64,000 bases of DNA from positions 26,088,869-26,152,868 of the forward strand of contig NC_088779.1 in NCBI RefSeq assembly GCF_954871325.1, in the 5' to 3' direction. Numbering within the stretch: position 1 is the stretch's first letter; each line of letters opens with the position of its first letter. Of the stretch, positions 21,801 through 33,041 are shown piece by piece. The position numbers and the translations under genes are program-made. Source of the DNA: Gordionus sp. m RMFG-2023. Taxonomy: Eukaryota > Nematomorpha > Gordioida > Chordodea > Parachordodidae. Under the pieces are notes generated by a model that saw only the letters and a program-made list of their open reading frames with translations, was not told where the DNA came from and did not search any database.

Positions 21801-24800
21801 CTTAGAATTCTTGTCATTATTAAGCCTCTTTGCTAAATTGATTTTATTCATTTCTTCGATTGAGACATCATCTTTATTCAATAATGGTAAGGTATTATTT
21901 TAAAAAATCAAATAAGCTTTGTATTAAAAAAAATAATTAAGAAAATGTTCTTGATTTATTTGAATTTGAAACGGCTCACATAAAAACTTTTAAAAAGGGG
22001 ACAGTATATAAAAACCAAAAAATAGGTCCCTTATCTTAATTATTTATCTGCAAAAAGTAGCCTTTAGTCTTTCCAAACCAGGAGGGATGCCTATTAAGTC
22101 GATGAAAAGGGATTTCATATTTTCCATCGTTCTGGTTCTTCGATTTATTTAACCCGGTTCAAACGGATTCCGAGATCTATGATCGGTTCCACACTCTGGT
22201 TATAGAACAATGAGTGATGACAGTCAAAAGGTGGGGAAATGATTAATAAACATTTACAAACAGCGATAAAACCTTCTCATGTATTTGGTACAATAAATAT
22301 TAGTGTGATCGAGATATCCTATCTCGAAAAAAGTTGTAACCTTTTTCTTCAATCTAAATGTGCAGGATAAGAGAATATTAATTCTAGGGGAATAGAGAAA
22401 AAAATGAGTTCTCTCCTACTCATCTGCGATAAACAAAATATCGCCCCTGCCCATAGTTTGGCAGTTAGTAATTGTTTACATAATTGGTTATCGGTACGAA
22501 TATTGGAAAATACCGATGTAAATTATGTGTGGATAGGCACAACCCTACTATAAAAATTGGTGAGATTCCTATAAGATTATTTTATTGGTAGAAAACATGG
22601 ATATATTTTTGGAAAAATAATAAAAAGATACCCTCGTTAAATTTGGACGAATATTTGTTCGATTTGGGGATATCGGTAGTATCATTCTCGTGATAATTCG
22701 GGTTGGTAAAAATATGCTTTTTATTAGCTACGCGTCTTCCCTCATTGGGTGCGCCATCTTGAGCCGGGAGTTTGGCTCCATCTTTGTTACGTTTTTTACC
22801 GTCCGTCAAAAATTGCATTAAGGTGACTACGTTATCGTCACGTGATTGGCAATCCCCTTTTCTGGTTCTAGCTCGCCTTTTCATTCGTCCTCTAACTGTA
22901 CTCTTTTTACCCTTGAATTCTTTGCAGCTTCTTTCTTTACATTTTTATTATATTTTTTTGGAATCTGAAAGGATGCTAAAAGATAAAGTGATTGATCAGA
23001 AAAGATTGGCATTTTTTTATATTCAGGATTTAATTATGGCTCACGGATAATGCATGCCAATCATCGGACCAGGCATAAAACCATTTAAATCGACCCTACC
23101 TGCCCCGTTCTTAGGTGCGCTTAATTTAATATGGCATAACTCTTTAATACTATATATTATTGAAAACGTAAAGGGAACCAAAATAAAGAAATATTATAGT
23201 CGACTTCATTATTAAGCAAAAATCGAATTAAGGGGAAAGTTCTAGACCTTGGGGTGATCTCTTCCCTTTTTACATTTAAAAATATAATTCTTGTGTTTTT
23301 TAAAAATATATTAATACTGTTAAAATTCATAAAAATGGGTGTTAGTTATATAACAAAGATTTACCTTTATCCCTTTTAATCCCCGCTTCGTTGGTTGTGA
23401 TTGACGAAGGGTCTTGTTCGAGTTTATCGGTACCCCCATGTACCTTAGAATCAACTTCTTTATCTGATGCATTCGACCGATTTTCGTAATTGATTATGGC
23501 AGATTTCAAGATAGTCGTCTCTTTGCTTCTTAATATAACATTTTAAAAAATTGGCTATTTTTTTAAAGGGAAAGGATGCAAATATCATTTTTGAATGACG
23601 CAGACATATAAAATTTGAATCGAATCTTAAAAAGAACCAATATGGGGGAAAAATACTTTACTTCGAGTTATCGATTGATTTGCCCTGCTTCTTCAGCACG
23701 CGTTCGGCGATAACCATCTGTCAAGTTTTTTTGGTATAAAACAGTTTTATCGTAATTATTATAAAATAACCTTTTTAAGTCGGGTCAATTTCTTTTTCTT
23801 TTTTGCGAACGATGGTATATAGGTGTTATGGCCTTGCCTTTCCTGTCTACAATTGGAAGGGAATTCTTGATCCGTTTTGGTGATACCAACTCTTTTCACA
23901 AATTCTGTATTTTTCTAATATTAAAATGGATAATTGGTGGTGGAGTTTAAACAGCCCGCCTATATTTTTTTTGAAAAAATTACCACCCCACCCCCATTGT
24001 TTAAAATTTTTTAAGCCAAATTCGCCCATGTTTTTTTTTAAAATTTACCCACTGCTGGGAATAAAATTTATTTAATTCAAAGCCAACTCGTGAGCAAGCC
24101 GACTCAGCTGATCTATTTACAGGCCTGTATAGTGACGCAAACTCGCTCCATTTGAGTCGATTTTGAAAAACGGCTAACTTCAGTATTTTATCCAGAAAAA
24201 TATAAGGTTTTGCTCATAGGTATCATAAATGTTTGTACTAGATGCGCTTAGGCAATATTTATCTGACGAATATATTGAGTTGGCCGTTTTTAAAAATCGG
24301 GCTCAAATGCGAGTGATTTTAGCAATGAAGCTCACTTGAAGGTGTGTGTAGGGGGGAGTGGGTGATGAGTATATTTATGGGATTTTTCTTTATAAGCCAC
24401 TAGGAAACAAATCCATGCTTGTGGACTTAAATAAGGGGGGGGGGTTATTTTAATTCGTATGAAAAAGATTTAAACCTTTGTTATAAAACAAGTTTTTTCA
24501 AATTTCCAAGAAAAATTTTTGTTATTATTTTAATAACATCAACTTCTACTAAAAATACAATTTTTTATTTAAAACTACCAAAAAGGAAAACTAGATTTCC
24601 CTGTATACGTCCCTCAAAAATTAAAAATTATATTCCAGAAATAAACTTATGATTTTTAAAAACGATTTAATAAGGAAATAAGGATAAATTAAGTTGTTTT
24701 TTTTGCTTGATGGGTGGAGGGTAATTAAGCCTAATTATCTCTCAAGAAATAACGATATCCTTATTACTTAATCAAGTGGCATTAACCTTTGAGACTTTCT

Positions 24801-25046
24801 AAATTAAAGTCCCGCAAGGATGGTTCATAGCCCAAAAATATTAATTATTATATTTCCATTCTATTCTTCCCCATTTTGCCTAATTGAATATCCCGATTCA
24901 AAAATGATTTTCTCTTTTTTTTAAAAAAAAAACACAATGTCACCATTTACCTTATTAGTAGCTAGAGTAGGACGTGTAATAAATATCTTGTAGGCCTTTG
25001 ATTTCTTCTTGGTCGCATTGTCGCTGATGAGTTTAAGTTTGGTAAG
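18885..25046 (-). CDS. SECISBP2: SECIS-binding protein 2-like, split gene (5' end not found)
   Basis: SECISBP2 binds the SECIS hairpin of selenoprotein mRNAs through an L7Ae-type domain and recruits the Sec-specific elongation factor. Firm exons, 5' to 3': 21874-21256, 20672-20564, 20164-20047, 19354-19134 and 18989-18885 (TGA 18887-18885). Phases agree at each junction and all have GT/AG. They encode KSKFREYCDHYYDKDLE, then KKRMVYGMKEINKWIL, KCVILAPDIE and GKGGLNELINGLIQTCR, PIIFGIKRRL, SAIGILNYEGAE and YKDMIYKVDTLRQKYM. These align in order with the SECIS-binding and L7Ae region of animal SBP2. Probable upstream exons: 22632 to about 22910-22946 (basic, phase-compatible), 23365-23525, 23662-23717, 23771 to about 23892, and 24951-25046; the last two junctions are not phase-proven. 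An insertion of roughly 20 residues (KKEGSNPNKVSQDNG region) sits in the L7Ae domain. The 209-codon exon is Asn/Asp-rich. Introns hold MITEs. Confidence 0.85.
20870..21000. repeat. GC-rich MITE relic in a SECISBP2 intron
   Basis: gggtgggtggtggtcgggtt and, further on, gagtgggcaggcttttt resemble the G/C-rich ends at 23940-24060. It lies in an intron of the minus-strand gene. The plus-strand frame starting at 20935 runs through it and is not considered coding. Confidence 0.4.
23940..24060. repeat. GC-rich MITE relic in a SECISBP2 intron
   Basis: Contains acagcccgcc, ccaccccaccccc and cgcccatg motifs spaced by T/A-runs, like the relic at 20870-21000. Boundaries are approximate. Confidence 0.4.
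24130..24330. mobile_element. hAT-type MITE, copy 4, in a SECISBP2 intron
   Basis: Starts tagtgacgcaaactcgctcc; the interior gagtcgattttgaaaaacgg and the inverse ccgtttttaaaaatcggg match the family. The right end is degraded (gcgagtgattttagcaatg). Confidence 0.55.
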
Positions 25047-25335
25047 CTTCAATTTTACAACAAAAAATAATTTACAGAAAATTACAATGATCTAAATATA
25101 AAATATGTCTAACCACCCACATTCATAGTAAGAGCGTTTGAATTCACGCTAACTCCAAATGTGGGGTAAGGAAGTGTCAATATTAAATATAGGATCAGAC
25201 CGATAACTACCAATTTTAAATTGTTTCAACAAAAACTGAACCAACCTGATATTATCATTGTTTTTTGGTTATTTTATGATTGATTATATATATTTTCAAC
25301 TTTCGTTAATATCATCCATCCTAATCTTATATTAC

Positions 25336-25988
25336 AAATTAAAAATGGGGATAAAGATGAGGAGCCCTTCACACGTTTGTGGGCAAGCCGCACGTACTTG
25401 TAGGCGTAATAGTCCTGGGATTATTACTTAAACGTCTGTGGGCTGATGGGGAATGGTCAAAAATAAGCACAGCCCACACCCATAAAATGCTTACTATACC
25501 CAAATTACTTTAAAGGCAAAGGAGGACCTTTTTTAATCACAAGGTACATTAGATATTTGCTGGGAAAAGAGCAAATAAAGAATGGAAAGAAAAAATAAGT
25601 CAGATAAAGAATGAGAAGAGAGAAAAGGTAGCGAAAGTAAAAGAAAATAAAAGTAAAAATAACCTGTTTCTAGGAGGAGTTTATGGGAGATTTAAATTAT
25701 TTGATTTGATCCTTAACAGTTTCTTTATTGACCTCTTATCTTTATTCAACCTTAGAAACTGTTTCGTGTTTAGGTTTAAATCCATTATATCCTTTATTGC
25801 CCTATAGAATGATAAAGTTTTAAACTTCCCATAAGTTTTGCTGTTGAAGGAATATAACCAATTTATGGCCTCGAGGACCAGGGTATTATTTGTATGATTT
25901 CTCAGAAAATGAGCAAAAAAAGTGAGACGCTTCTTTTTTAAAGTCACATGTACTTGAGTGTGGCGTGACCTCTTCCAAAGGTTATCAT
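25336..25988 (-). repeat. Left arm of a LINE-derived inverted repeat
   Basis: About 650 bp inversely repeated at 27010-27655 with few differences. It carries, on the minus strand, the C-terminal end of the LINE polyprotein (NDNLWKRSRHTQVHVTLKKK, then FFAHFLRNHTNN) followed by the element's 3' untranslated part. Confidence 0.8.
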
Positions 25989-26029
25989 TTGAGATAATGT
26001 TGGGGTAAAAGATGTGGCTCACGGGGAGG

Positions 26030-27308
26030 ATGCCAGCAGACTGGAATATGACACAACTTCCCCAAAACCCCGAATCCTATCAAATTTAAAGATTATAGAG
26101 CCATTGCTCTTACATCTATTGTGTCCAAGGTTTTCATGATTCTTCTATAAAACCGTATCCTAGCTTCCACACCAAATCTCCTGTCTAAATACATCTGCGC
26201 TTATCGCCCAAATAGGAATATCAATGAACCAATATTGGCATTGAAGATAACAATACAGAAGTGCGAGAACTATAAATTACCGTTTTACTTTATCTTCGTT
26301 GATTTCAAGCGTGCTTTTGACAATGTTATTCATGATACTTTGTGGGCAATCTTAGAGGGATGCGGCATTGACGTAAATATCATTAGTATTCTTAAGACAC
26401 ACTATAGTATTCTTTTTGCCTCGTTTAAAATCATTAATAAAGTTTCTCCCCCTTTAGAACAAAAAAAGGAGTAAAGCAAGGGTGTGTCGCCTCCCCGCTG
26501 CTGTTTAATATAGTTATGAATAAAATAATTACCGATTCGCTGGGGGCCGCAAATCTTTTGGAACTTCAATAAGTCATGGTTTTTGAAAAATAGGGTGATT
26601 TGTTATGCGGACGACTTGGTAATGATTGCTAAAAGCTTGGAGGTGGCCCAAAATTTGGTCTTGATACTAAATTCAGTTTAAAGGTCGGATTGGATATAAA
26701 CTTTGATAAGACTGTAATTATGCCATCGTCTCATGCACCCCCTTTGGGTGATTGGGTGGTAGGGGGAAAGTTGGTTAAGGTGGTGTCCTCCTACAAATAT
26801 CTTGGGGATAATAGAGGTAGTTGCAAAGATGAACTAAAAATCAGAATTCAAAATCTAAGAGGTGCCTTTTATAAATATTTCAAACTGGAAATCCAGGGAG
26901 ATATCGGTTTACACTAGGCTACGAATCTTTAATTCCACCATTATTCCAATTCTCTTTTACGGCGGTGACATATGGGAGATAACGAAGACAGAGACCAGGA
27001 AACTACAGAATGATAACCTTTGGAAGAGGTCACGCCACACTCAAGTACATGTGACTTTAAAAAAGAAGCGTCTCACCTTTTTTGCTCATTTTCTGAGAAA
27101 TCATACAAATAATAGCCTGGTCCTCGAGGCCATAAATTGGTTATATTCCTTCAACGGCAAAACCTATGGGAAGTTTAAAACTTTATGGTTCTATAGGGCA
27201 ATAAAGGATATAATGGATTTAAACCTAAACACGAAACAGTTTCTAAGGTTGAATAAAGATAAGAGGTCAATAAAGAAACTGTTAAGGATCAAATCAAATC
27301 TCCCATAA
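26030..27308 (+). pseudogene. LINE reverse-transcriptase fragment
   Basis: Plus-strand relic of a non-LTR retrotransposon polyprotein. In order: an upstream part near 26080-26230 that reads in shifted frames; frame 26235-26474 with FYFIFVDFKRAFDNVIHDTL (RT motif with the catalytic D); a GVKQGC-SPLLFN-type segment at about 26470-26520; CYADDLVMIAKSLEVAQNL at about 26600-26660, the YADD-type catalytic box; 26690-26917 with SYKYLGD; and 26862-27308 ending with WKRSRHTQVHVTLKKKRLTF. Several stops and frame changes separate these blocks. No endonuclease domain was seen, so the copy is 5' truncated. The family is not assigned beyond LINE. Confidence 0.8.
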
Positions 27309-27655
27309 ACTCCTCCTAGAAACAGGTAATTTTTACTTTTGTTTTTTGTTACTTTCGCTGCCTTTTCTCTATTCTCATTCTTAATCTGACTCATTTTTCC
27401 TTTCTATTCATTATTTGCTCTTAATTTTCCCATCATATATCTAATGTACCTTGTGATTAAAAAAGGTCCTCCTTTGCTTTTAAAGTAATTAAGTATATAA
27501 GCATTTTATGGGTGTGGGCTGTGCTTATTTTTGACCATTCCCCATCAGCCCACAGACGTTTAAGTAATAGTCCTAGGACTATTACGCGTACAAGTATGTG
27601 TGGCTTGCCCACAAATGTGTGAAGGGCTCCTCATCTTTATCCCTATTTTTAATTT
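27010..27655 (+). repeat. Right arm of the LINE-derived inverted repeat
   Basis: Inverse partner of 25336-25988. It contains the LINE C-terminal coding part and the 3' untranslated part up to ccctatttttaattt. The two arms point outward, 3' end away from each other, with RT sequence attached to the right arm only. Confidence 0.8.
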
Positions 27656-28441
27656 GTCCAGTTAGATGGATTATGAGGAAAACCTGACTTAGCTCTGTTG
27701 TATCCACAACTAGAGGGCGAAAACGTTTTTTATCAAGTAATTGAAATATAAGCTTTTTAATTGTAAGTAACATGATCGATTAATTAAAGCTTTTTTAAAG
27801 CATCATTAATATTACATACTAACAACTCAGACTCTCCAAAGGCTCTTGTCTATGAGATTGATTTAATTATAAATGAATTACTAGACCTAGGCTATTTTTT
27901 TTATCAGTCTTCAAATTATAAGGTAGGACAATTAATCATATTTCATTCAAAATGTTCCTGATTGATGATATAATAACATATACCATCAAATTTGTCCCTC
28001 TGAAACAGAACAATTGCAATCACAATATAGGGCCTATGATCCATGAAAGCACCAATCCCCCATTCATAATTCCATAGGTACCCCCTAGTCTAATTCAATA
28101 AACCATGAAACTTCAATACCAGCTCTAACAACGATTCCTGATTTACCCAATCCCCTAATCTCCCCTGCAGATAAATCTCTCAAACTGTAAATCCTTAAAT
28201 TTTAAGCTTAAAGGGGTTAACCATTCAACTAAGAATAACTCCAAAATTGTTTTAAAAAATAGGAGAACTTTTCCCTTGTCAATTGTAATCTCAGAGCTAC
28301 TGTCTAACATCTAAAAGGCACATACTCTAGCAAAATTAAACAAAATCATCAGCTAAAATATTAATGCAGCCCCCAACTCACAACAATTCCATAGCCAAAA
28401 ATGACCATAATTACTCTTGACTCCATCATAATATGCAGTAT
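27656..28441. other. No gene seen
   Basis: Less AT-rich than its surroundings, with many ccc and aatccc stretches, but no reading frame or recognisable domain. Base composition resembles 31054-31400 on the other side of the Sola-like element, so both were probably one block before the insertion. Confidence 0.45.
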
Positions 28442-28445
28442 TACT

Positions 28446-31049
28446 GGGTGATTCCACGTCAAATAGACCAAAAAAAACGAGATTTTCGGCCGACCATCTC
28501 AAAAATGAATGAAACTTTGCATGTTAGTTATTTATGTTGTAAATGTTAATAAAATCAAAATTTTAGAGTGCTAGCTCAACCAGATCCAAAGATATACGCC
28601 TTCAAAGTTGAAATCCGCGAAGTGGGTGATTTCTTTAAATCGTGTTTTTTAAAAAAATACTTAGGATAGAGTTACAATTTATATATCATTCTATAGCCCT
28701 TAAAATTTTACGTTGGAAAATATAAAAAAAATTAAAAAATTTCAAGTGTTTTCTTATTTCCGGTAAAAATAAAAAAATTAACATTGTTAGGAAGGGATTT
28801 TTTTGGGTTATAATATTCACTAAAAATGTTTATTACCTTTATATTAAACGATTTAATAAAAAATCTCGATAGCCATTTTTGTTTTTTGAATTTTATTTGA
28901 ATTTTTATTATTTTTATAAATAAAAAAATGTAATATAGATAGCGTTATGGTAAAATATTTTTAAAATATATAATTTTTAATAAAAATATGAATAGTATTG
29001 TGATTAAAATTAAAAAATCAATTGAGTATAACCTAGAATGATGTCCTGGGGCGATATGTAAGCAGGCAGCTTATACAGATATTATTTTATTTGGACGCTA
29101 TATTGTAAAATAAACATATTTTAAAATAAACATATTTTAAAATTTTATACACAAACAATTACAAAAAAAAAACCTCTTGTTTTAATCTTATATCATTTTG
29201 TTCTAATTAATAGAATTTCTTGAGATGATAATTTGTAGGTACATCCTGTCACTGTAATAGGATCTACTATCGTTATTATTTGATTAATGGGTAACCATAT
29301 CTTTTCCTCAATTGTGGGGTAAAAGAAGGATGGTGATGGTCCATGGGGATGTAAAATGAATATATATATCTCCTCAGAAATTTCATTTTTTTTAGTACTG
29401 TGGCTAACCACCAAAAATCGTCAAAAACACATGTTACAAATCCCTTATTATCAGCAAAAGGCAAATTATCAGCATTTGATATTACTGTTAATTTGAAAGT
29501 CCTCTGCACATGAATATATTTTTGATTTAAGCTTACTTAAACTCAAAGGAAATACAGCATGTATTTCCCGAGTTCCTGGAATGGGACGTGCTAAACTGAA
29601 TCTTGCTCGAAGTTTAATCTCTTGCAAATTGTATTGTTCTTTTGTTATATATGTAAAATTTGCTGATGGCATGTTTTGTTTTGCAAATTGATATAAATCA
29701 ATTGGCGTTAAAATGTGGCCAGAACTAATGCGCTGAAGGCTTGAATGTGCTGCTAATCTATTTAATGTTCCGCAAGGCTGTCACATGGACCTTTTCCATG
29801 GGATGTAGCTAAAAAATGCCATTCAGATGCTACACCAAAATCTGATTTATGATAACACATATTTATAAAAAATTTTCTGTTTTTATATTGCGCAGCTGAT
29901 CCGTCGGAGCAGTAATATATTTCGCTTGGCTTTTTGTTGAATTGATTGGTCAAAAACTTTATCATTTTAGTCTGGTATAAATGGACTGCAATAACGTCAT
30001 GTTGAAGTGAATCTAAATAAACTTACCTTATGTAGATTTTTTGAAATAGATTTGTGGCCCTCTCTAAAAAAAGGATTGGTACAAAGCAACTTACAATTTT
30101 TAATGCTGAATTTAAAAAAATAAGATTTAAAGTTAAAAAGAATTATTATTTTAAACCTTATGTTTTTTTCAATCATTGTTTAATAATTAAATTTTCTATT
30201 TATCGATTAAAAAATGTAATAGAAAGAAAAGAATAAAAAAATAAAATAAAATAAACTGATAAAATCTTTAATTTCAAATAATAACGATAGTAGATCCACA
30301 AAAATGAAAGTATATATCTACAAATTATGGCTTTATGAATTTCTATTAATAAGCGCCAAATTATATTAGTTTGATTTAAAAATATGTTTATTTTACAATA
30401 TAGCGTCAATAAAATAATATCTGTATGGGCTGCTTGCTTACATATCGCCCCAGGACATATTCTTGGTTATACTCGATTGATTTTTTTAATTTTAATCACA
30501 ATACTATTCATATTTTTATTAAAAATTATATATTATAAAATATTTCAATATAACGCCATCTATATTACATTTTTTATTTATAAAAATAATAAAAATTTAA
30601 ATAAAATTAAAAAAACAAAAATGGCTATCGAGATTTTTTATTAAATCGTTTAATATAAAGGTAATAAACATTTTTAGTGAATATTAACACCCAAAAAAAT
30701 CCCTTCCTAACAATGTTAATTTTTTATTTTTACCGGAAATAAGAAAACACTTGAAATTTAAATTTTTTTTTATATTTTCCAACGTAAAATTTTAAGGGCT
30801 ATAGAATGATATATAATTTGTAACTCTATCTTAAGTATTTTTTAAAAAAACACGATTTAAAGAAATCACGAAAAATCACGCACTTCGCGATTTTCGACTT
30901 TGAAGGCGTATATCTTTAGATCTGGTTGAGCTAGCTCTCTAAAATTTTGATTTTCTTAACATTTACAACATAAATAACTAACATGCAAAGTTTCATTCAT
31001 TTTTGAGATGGTCGGCCGAATCATTGGTCGATTTGTCATGGAATTACCC
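28446..31049 (-). mobile_element. Sola-like DNA transposon with long TIRs
   Basis: Begins gggtgattccacgtcaaat and ends in the inverse (gtcatggaattaccc), flanked by the 4-bp repeat TACT at 28442-28445 and 31050-31053. TIRs run about 650 bp (to about 29115 and from about 30390) with only scattered differences. Between them, minus-strand frames at 29193-29965 hold transposase fragments including IYYCSDGSAAQYKN and GVASEWHFLATSHGKGPCD. I know the SDG..QYKN / ATSHGK pattern from widespread animal transposon proteins. A 4-bp target duplication fits Sola; assignment to that superfamily is inference. Confidence 0.65.
29193..29965 (-). pseudogene. Transposase fragments of the Sola-like element
   Basis: Four overlapping or adjacent minus-strand frames cover this stretch. 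The 5'-most (29965-29762) has CSDGSAAQYKNRKFFINMCY followed by an HK-DFG segment and ATSHGKGPCDSLAEH, in which the aspartates are plausible catalytic acids. The following frames (29672-29469, 29509-29276 and 29414-29193) include GFVTCVFDDFWWLATV and HPHGPSPSF, the domain tail. Frames are shifted against each other, so the gene is broken; the N-terminal half is missing. Confidence 0.6.
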
Positions 31050-31053
31050 TACT

Positions 31054-31863
31054 ATCAAATTCAAATGCATTGGCTATGGCAAAATAGTTGACAGACCACC
31101 TACTACAATGCAAATATTCTCTTGGTTGTCATACCACCCCCACAAAATAATTAGCAAAATTGATTATAAACTTTCTTAAAGGCTAATATACCATTCAACC
31201 TTCAAGTAGATCTCCCTTCTCAATGATAGTTTTAAAAGATGAGATGGCATTTCCCAATAACTTGGTCTAATAGCCTTCCCCTAGCTTGGGACTATGATTT
31301 TTAGCTAAATAAAATATTTAATACTTTGCCCTAACTCACACCAAAACTTTAAAAAAAATAATGATATTCAAAATGCAATTTTAATTTCCAGTTACAAATA
31401 CCTTTAAAATTTTTGGGGGAAAGTCAAATTATGTGAATCGTTGATTTATTACAAATCCAATTTAATTTAGTTTATTTTTTAAAATCCATTAGCGAATTCC
31501 TTCTAAATAGTGTGAGCTTTGGTTTTCTTTATGCAAAACACAAACAATGCATTTCAAATGTATTATGCAAATTGATCAGTGCTTAGAAGTATTTATAAAA
31601 ATGCAAATTTGTTTGCCCTTTTCTTTGAAAATGTTAATTAGGTCACATTATAAAGCAGTGTTCAAGACATCAAAAAATTTACTTCTAAAACTTTATTGAA
31701 AAAATATTTTTTTTTATAGAAAATAAATATATGGCCAAAACATATTTGTGAAATTTTTAAAACTGTAATTAGATTTCCTTAAAACTTAAAACACTTGTGA
31801 ACACAACCTATGCTAATTAAATTATATATAATAAATATTTGTAAAAAAAATTGATATAAAAAC
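31054..31863. other. No gene seen
   Basis: Intergenic or 3'-flanking sequence of the minus-strand gene above. No clear polyadenylation signal or exon was recognised. Confidence 0.4.
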
Positions 31864-32627
31864 CTCTGATTCTGCCTCTTTTATAAGCTCTCCAATGTTT
31901 ATTGTATTGTCAAGTCTTTTAGAAGGTGCATTGATACCAAGTAATAACTTTTTATCAATTTTAATAATGCCACCTTTATCTATATTTAAATAAATTTTAA
32001 AAAATCTTATTCAAAGATATATATAATTACAATGCTCTTATAATAGTTAAATTAGGAATGAAAAATTAATTGCTCTCTAAAATTTAAATTATTCTTCATA
32101 AATTACTGTTTTGTTTATTTGTGAATTTTGATACCTCTTTTGCATAATTTTGACGAGGAAAAGATTTTAATGGTACTGATAATCTAGAATCTTTTATATC
32201 AACTAAACATTTGGTTTTCAAAACTCCTGAGATATCCTTTAAAAAATATTAATTATTTGTAAATATAATAGAAAAAAATCACTTGAGTAGGCTTTTCACA
32301 TTTCTTTGTATAATTCACATCATGATTCTTAGACTTATGTGTTGTTTTTATATTTGATTTATTAATAAATTTAGAATTACATTGTTTATCTTCAGATACG
32401 TTTTTTTTTGGGGGGTTAAAATAATAATTTTGACTTTGGCTTGCACCATTATCAATCACGTTATTACATGTTGGTTTATAATGGTTATGAGGAATATTAT
32501 ACAATAAATGTTGACTAGTGTAGTTATTTATATTATTATACGGTTGATAGTATATTTGAGGATACAACAAATGATTGTTTTCATCATTCGTCATATTTAA
32601 ATGGCAATAATTATGATTGTAATTCAT
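31864..32627 (-). CDS. Unrecognised gene, three probable exons
   Basis: Exon 1: ATG 32627 to 32283, 115 codons, very rich in Asn, Tyr and His (MNYNHNYCHLNMTNDENN at the start; a basic end with KTTHKSKNHD), donor caa|gtgatt. Exon 2: 32236-32135, 34 codons, in phase with exon 1, reading DISGVLKTKCLVDIKDSRLS and ending before gag|gtatca. Exon 3: 31979-31864, about 38 codons, with KGGIIKIDKKLLLGINAPSK and INIGELIKEAESE, donor gag|gttttt. Exon 3 is not in phase with exon 2 directly, so a small exon may be missing. Clean frames, acceptors and donors support a real gene. No known domain; function unknown. The low-complexity N-terminus suggests a disordered, possibly RNA- or chromatin-linked protein, but this is only a guess. 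Confidence 0.5.
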
Positions 32628-33033
32628 AACATTCGTATAAACATATGAGATTACTCAAATTTTATTCGTTGTTATAAGTTACTACCAAAGGTAGCATTGA
32701 ACGCGATTCAATATTTTAGACTTTTTGACAGACTAAATGACATAATCATATTATTTTCCAGAAAACAAAATAATCTTGGAAATTTAGTTCATAGATGGCA
32801 TAAAGATTTGGACATTATATGTACTTTTTTAATTGGAACAAATCTAGCCATTTAAAAATACTTCTTCTCCGGTATGTTTTATTGTTGCTAAAGAAAAATG
32901 TTTCTTTCTTTGGTAGAAGTACTAGTGGGTAGAGTTGCCAAAATATACAATTATTTTAATATGTAGTCTAAAATATGTTTGAAATTATGCGAATTATTTT
33001 GTAACATAGTCAACAATATTCAAGCTTTTATAC
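32628..33033. other. Upstream flank of the minus-strand gene
   Basis: No repeat or reading frame recognised. By position it would hold the promoter and 5' leader of the gene starting at 32627. Confidence 0.35.
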
Positions 33034-33041
33034 CATAGTTT

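Noticed and set aside
22020-22140. Possible additional SECISBP2 exon on the minus strand (SKNQNDGKYEIPFHRLN)
   Set aside because: The frame looks coding-like, but it has no donor before its stop, and the flanking exons 22632 and 21874 already join in phase without it.
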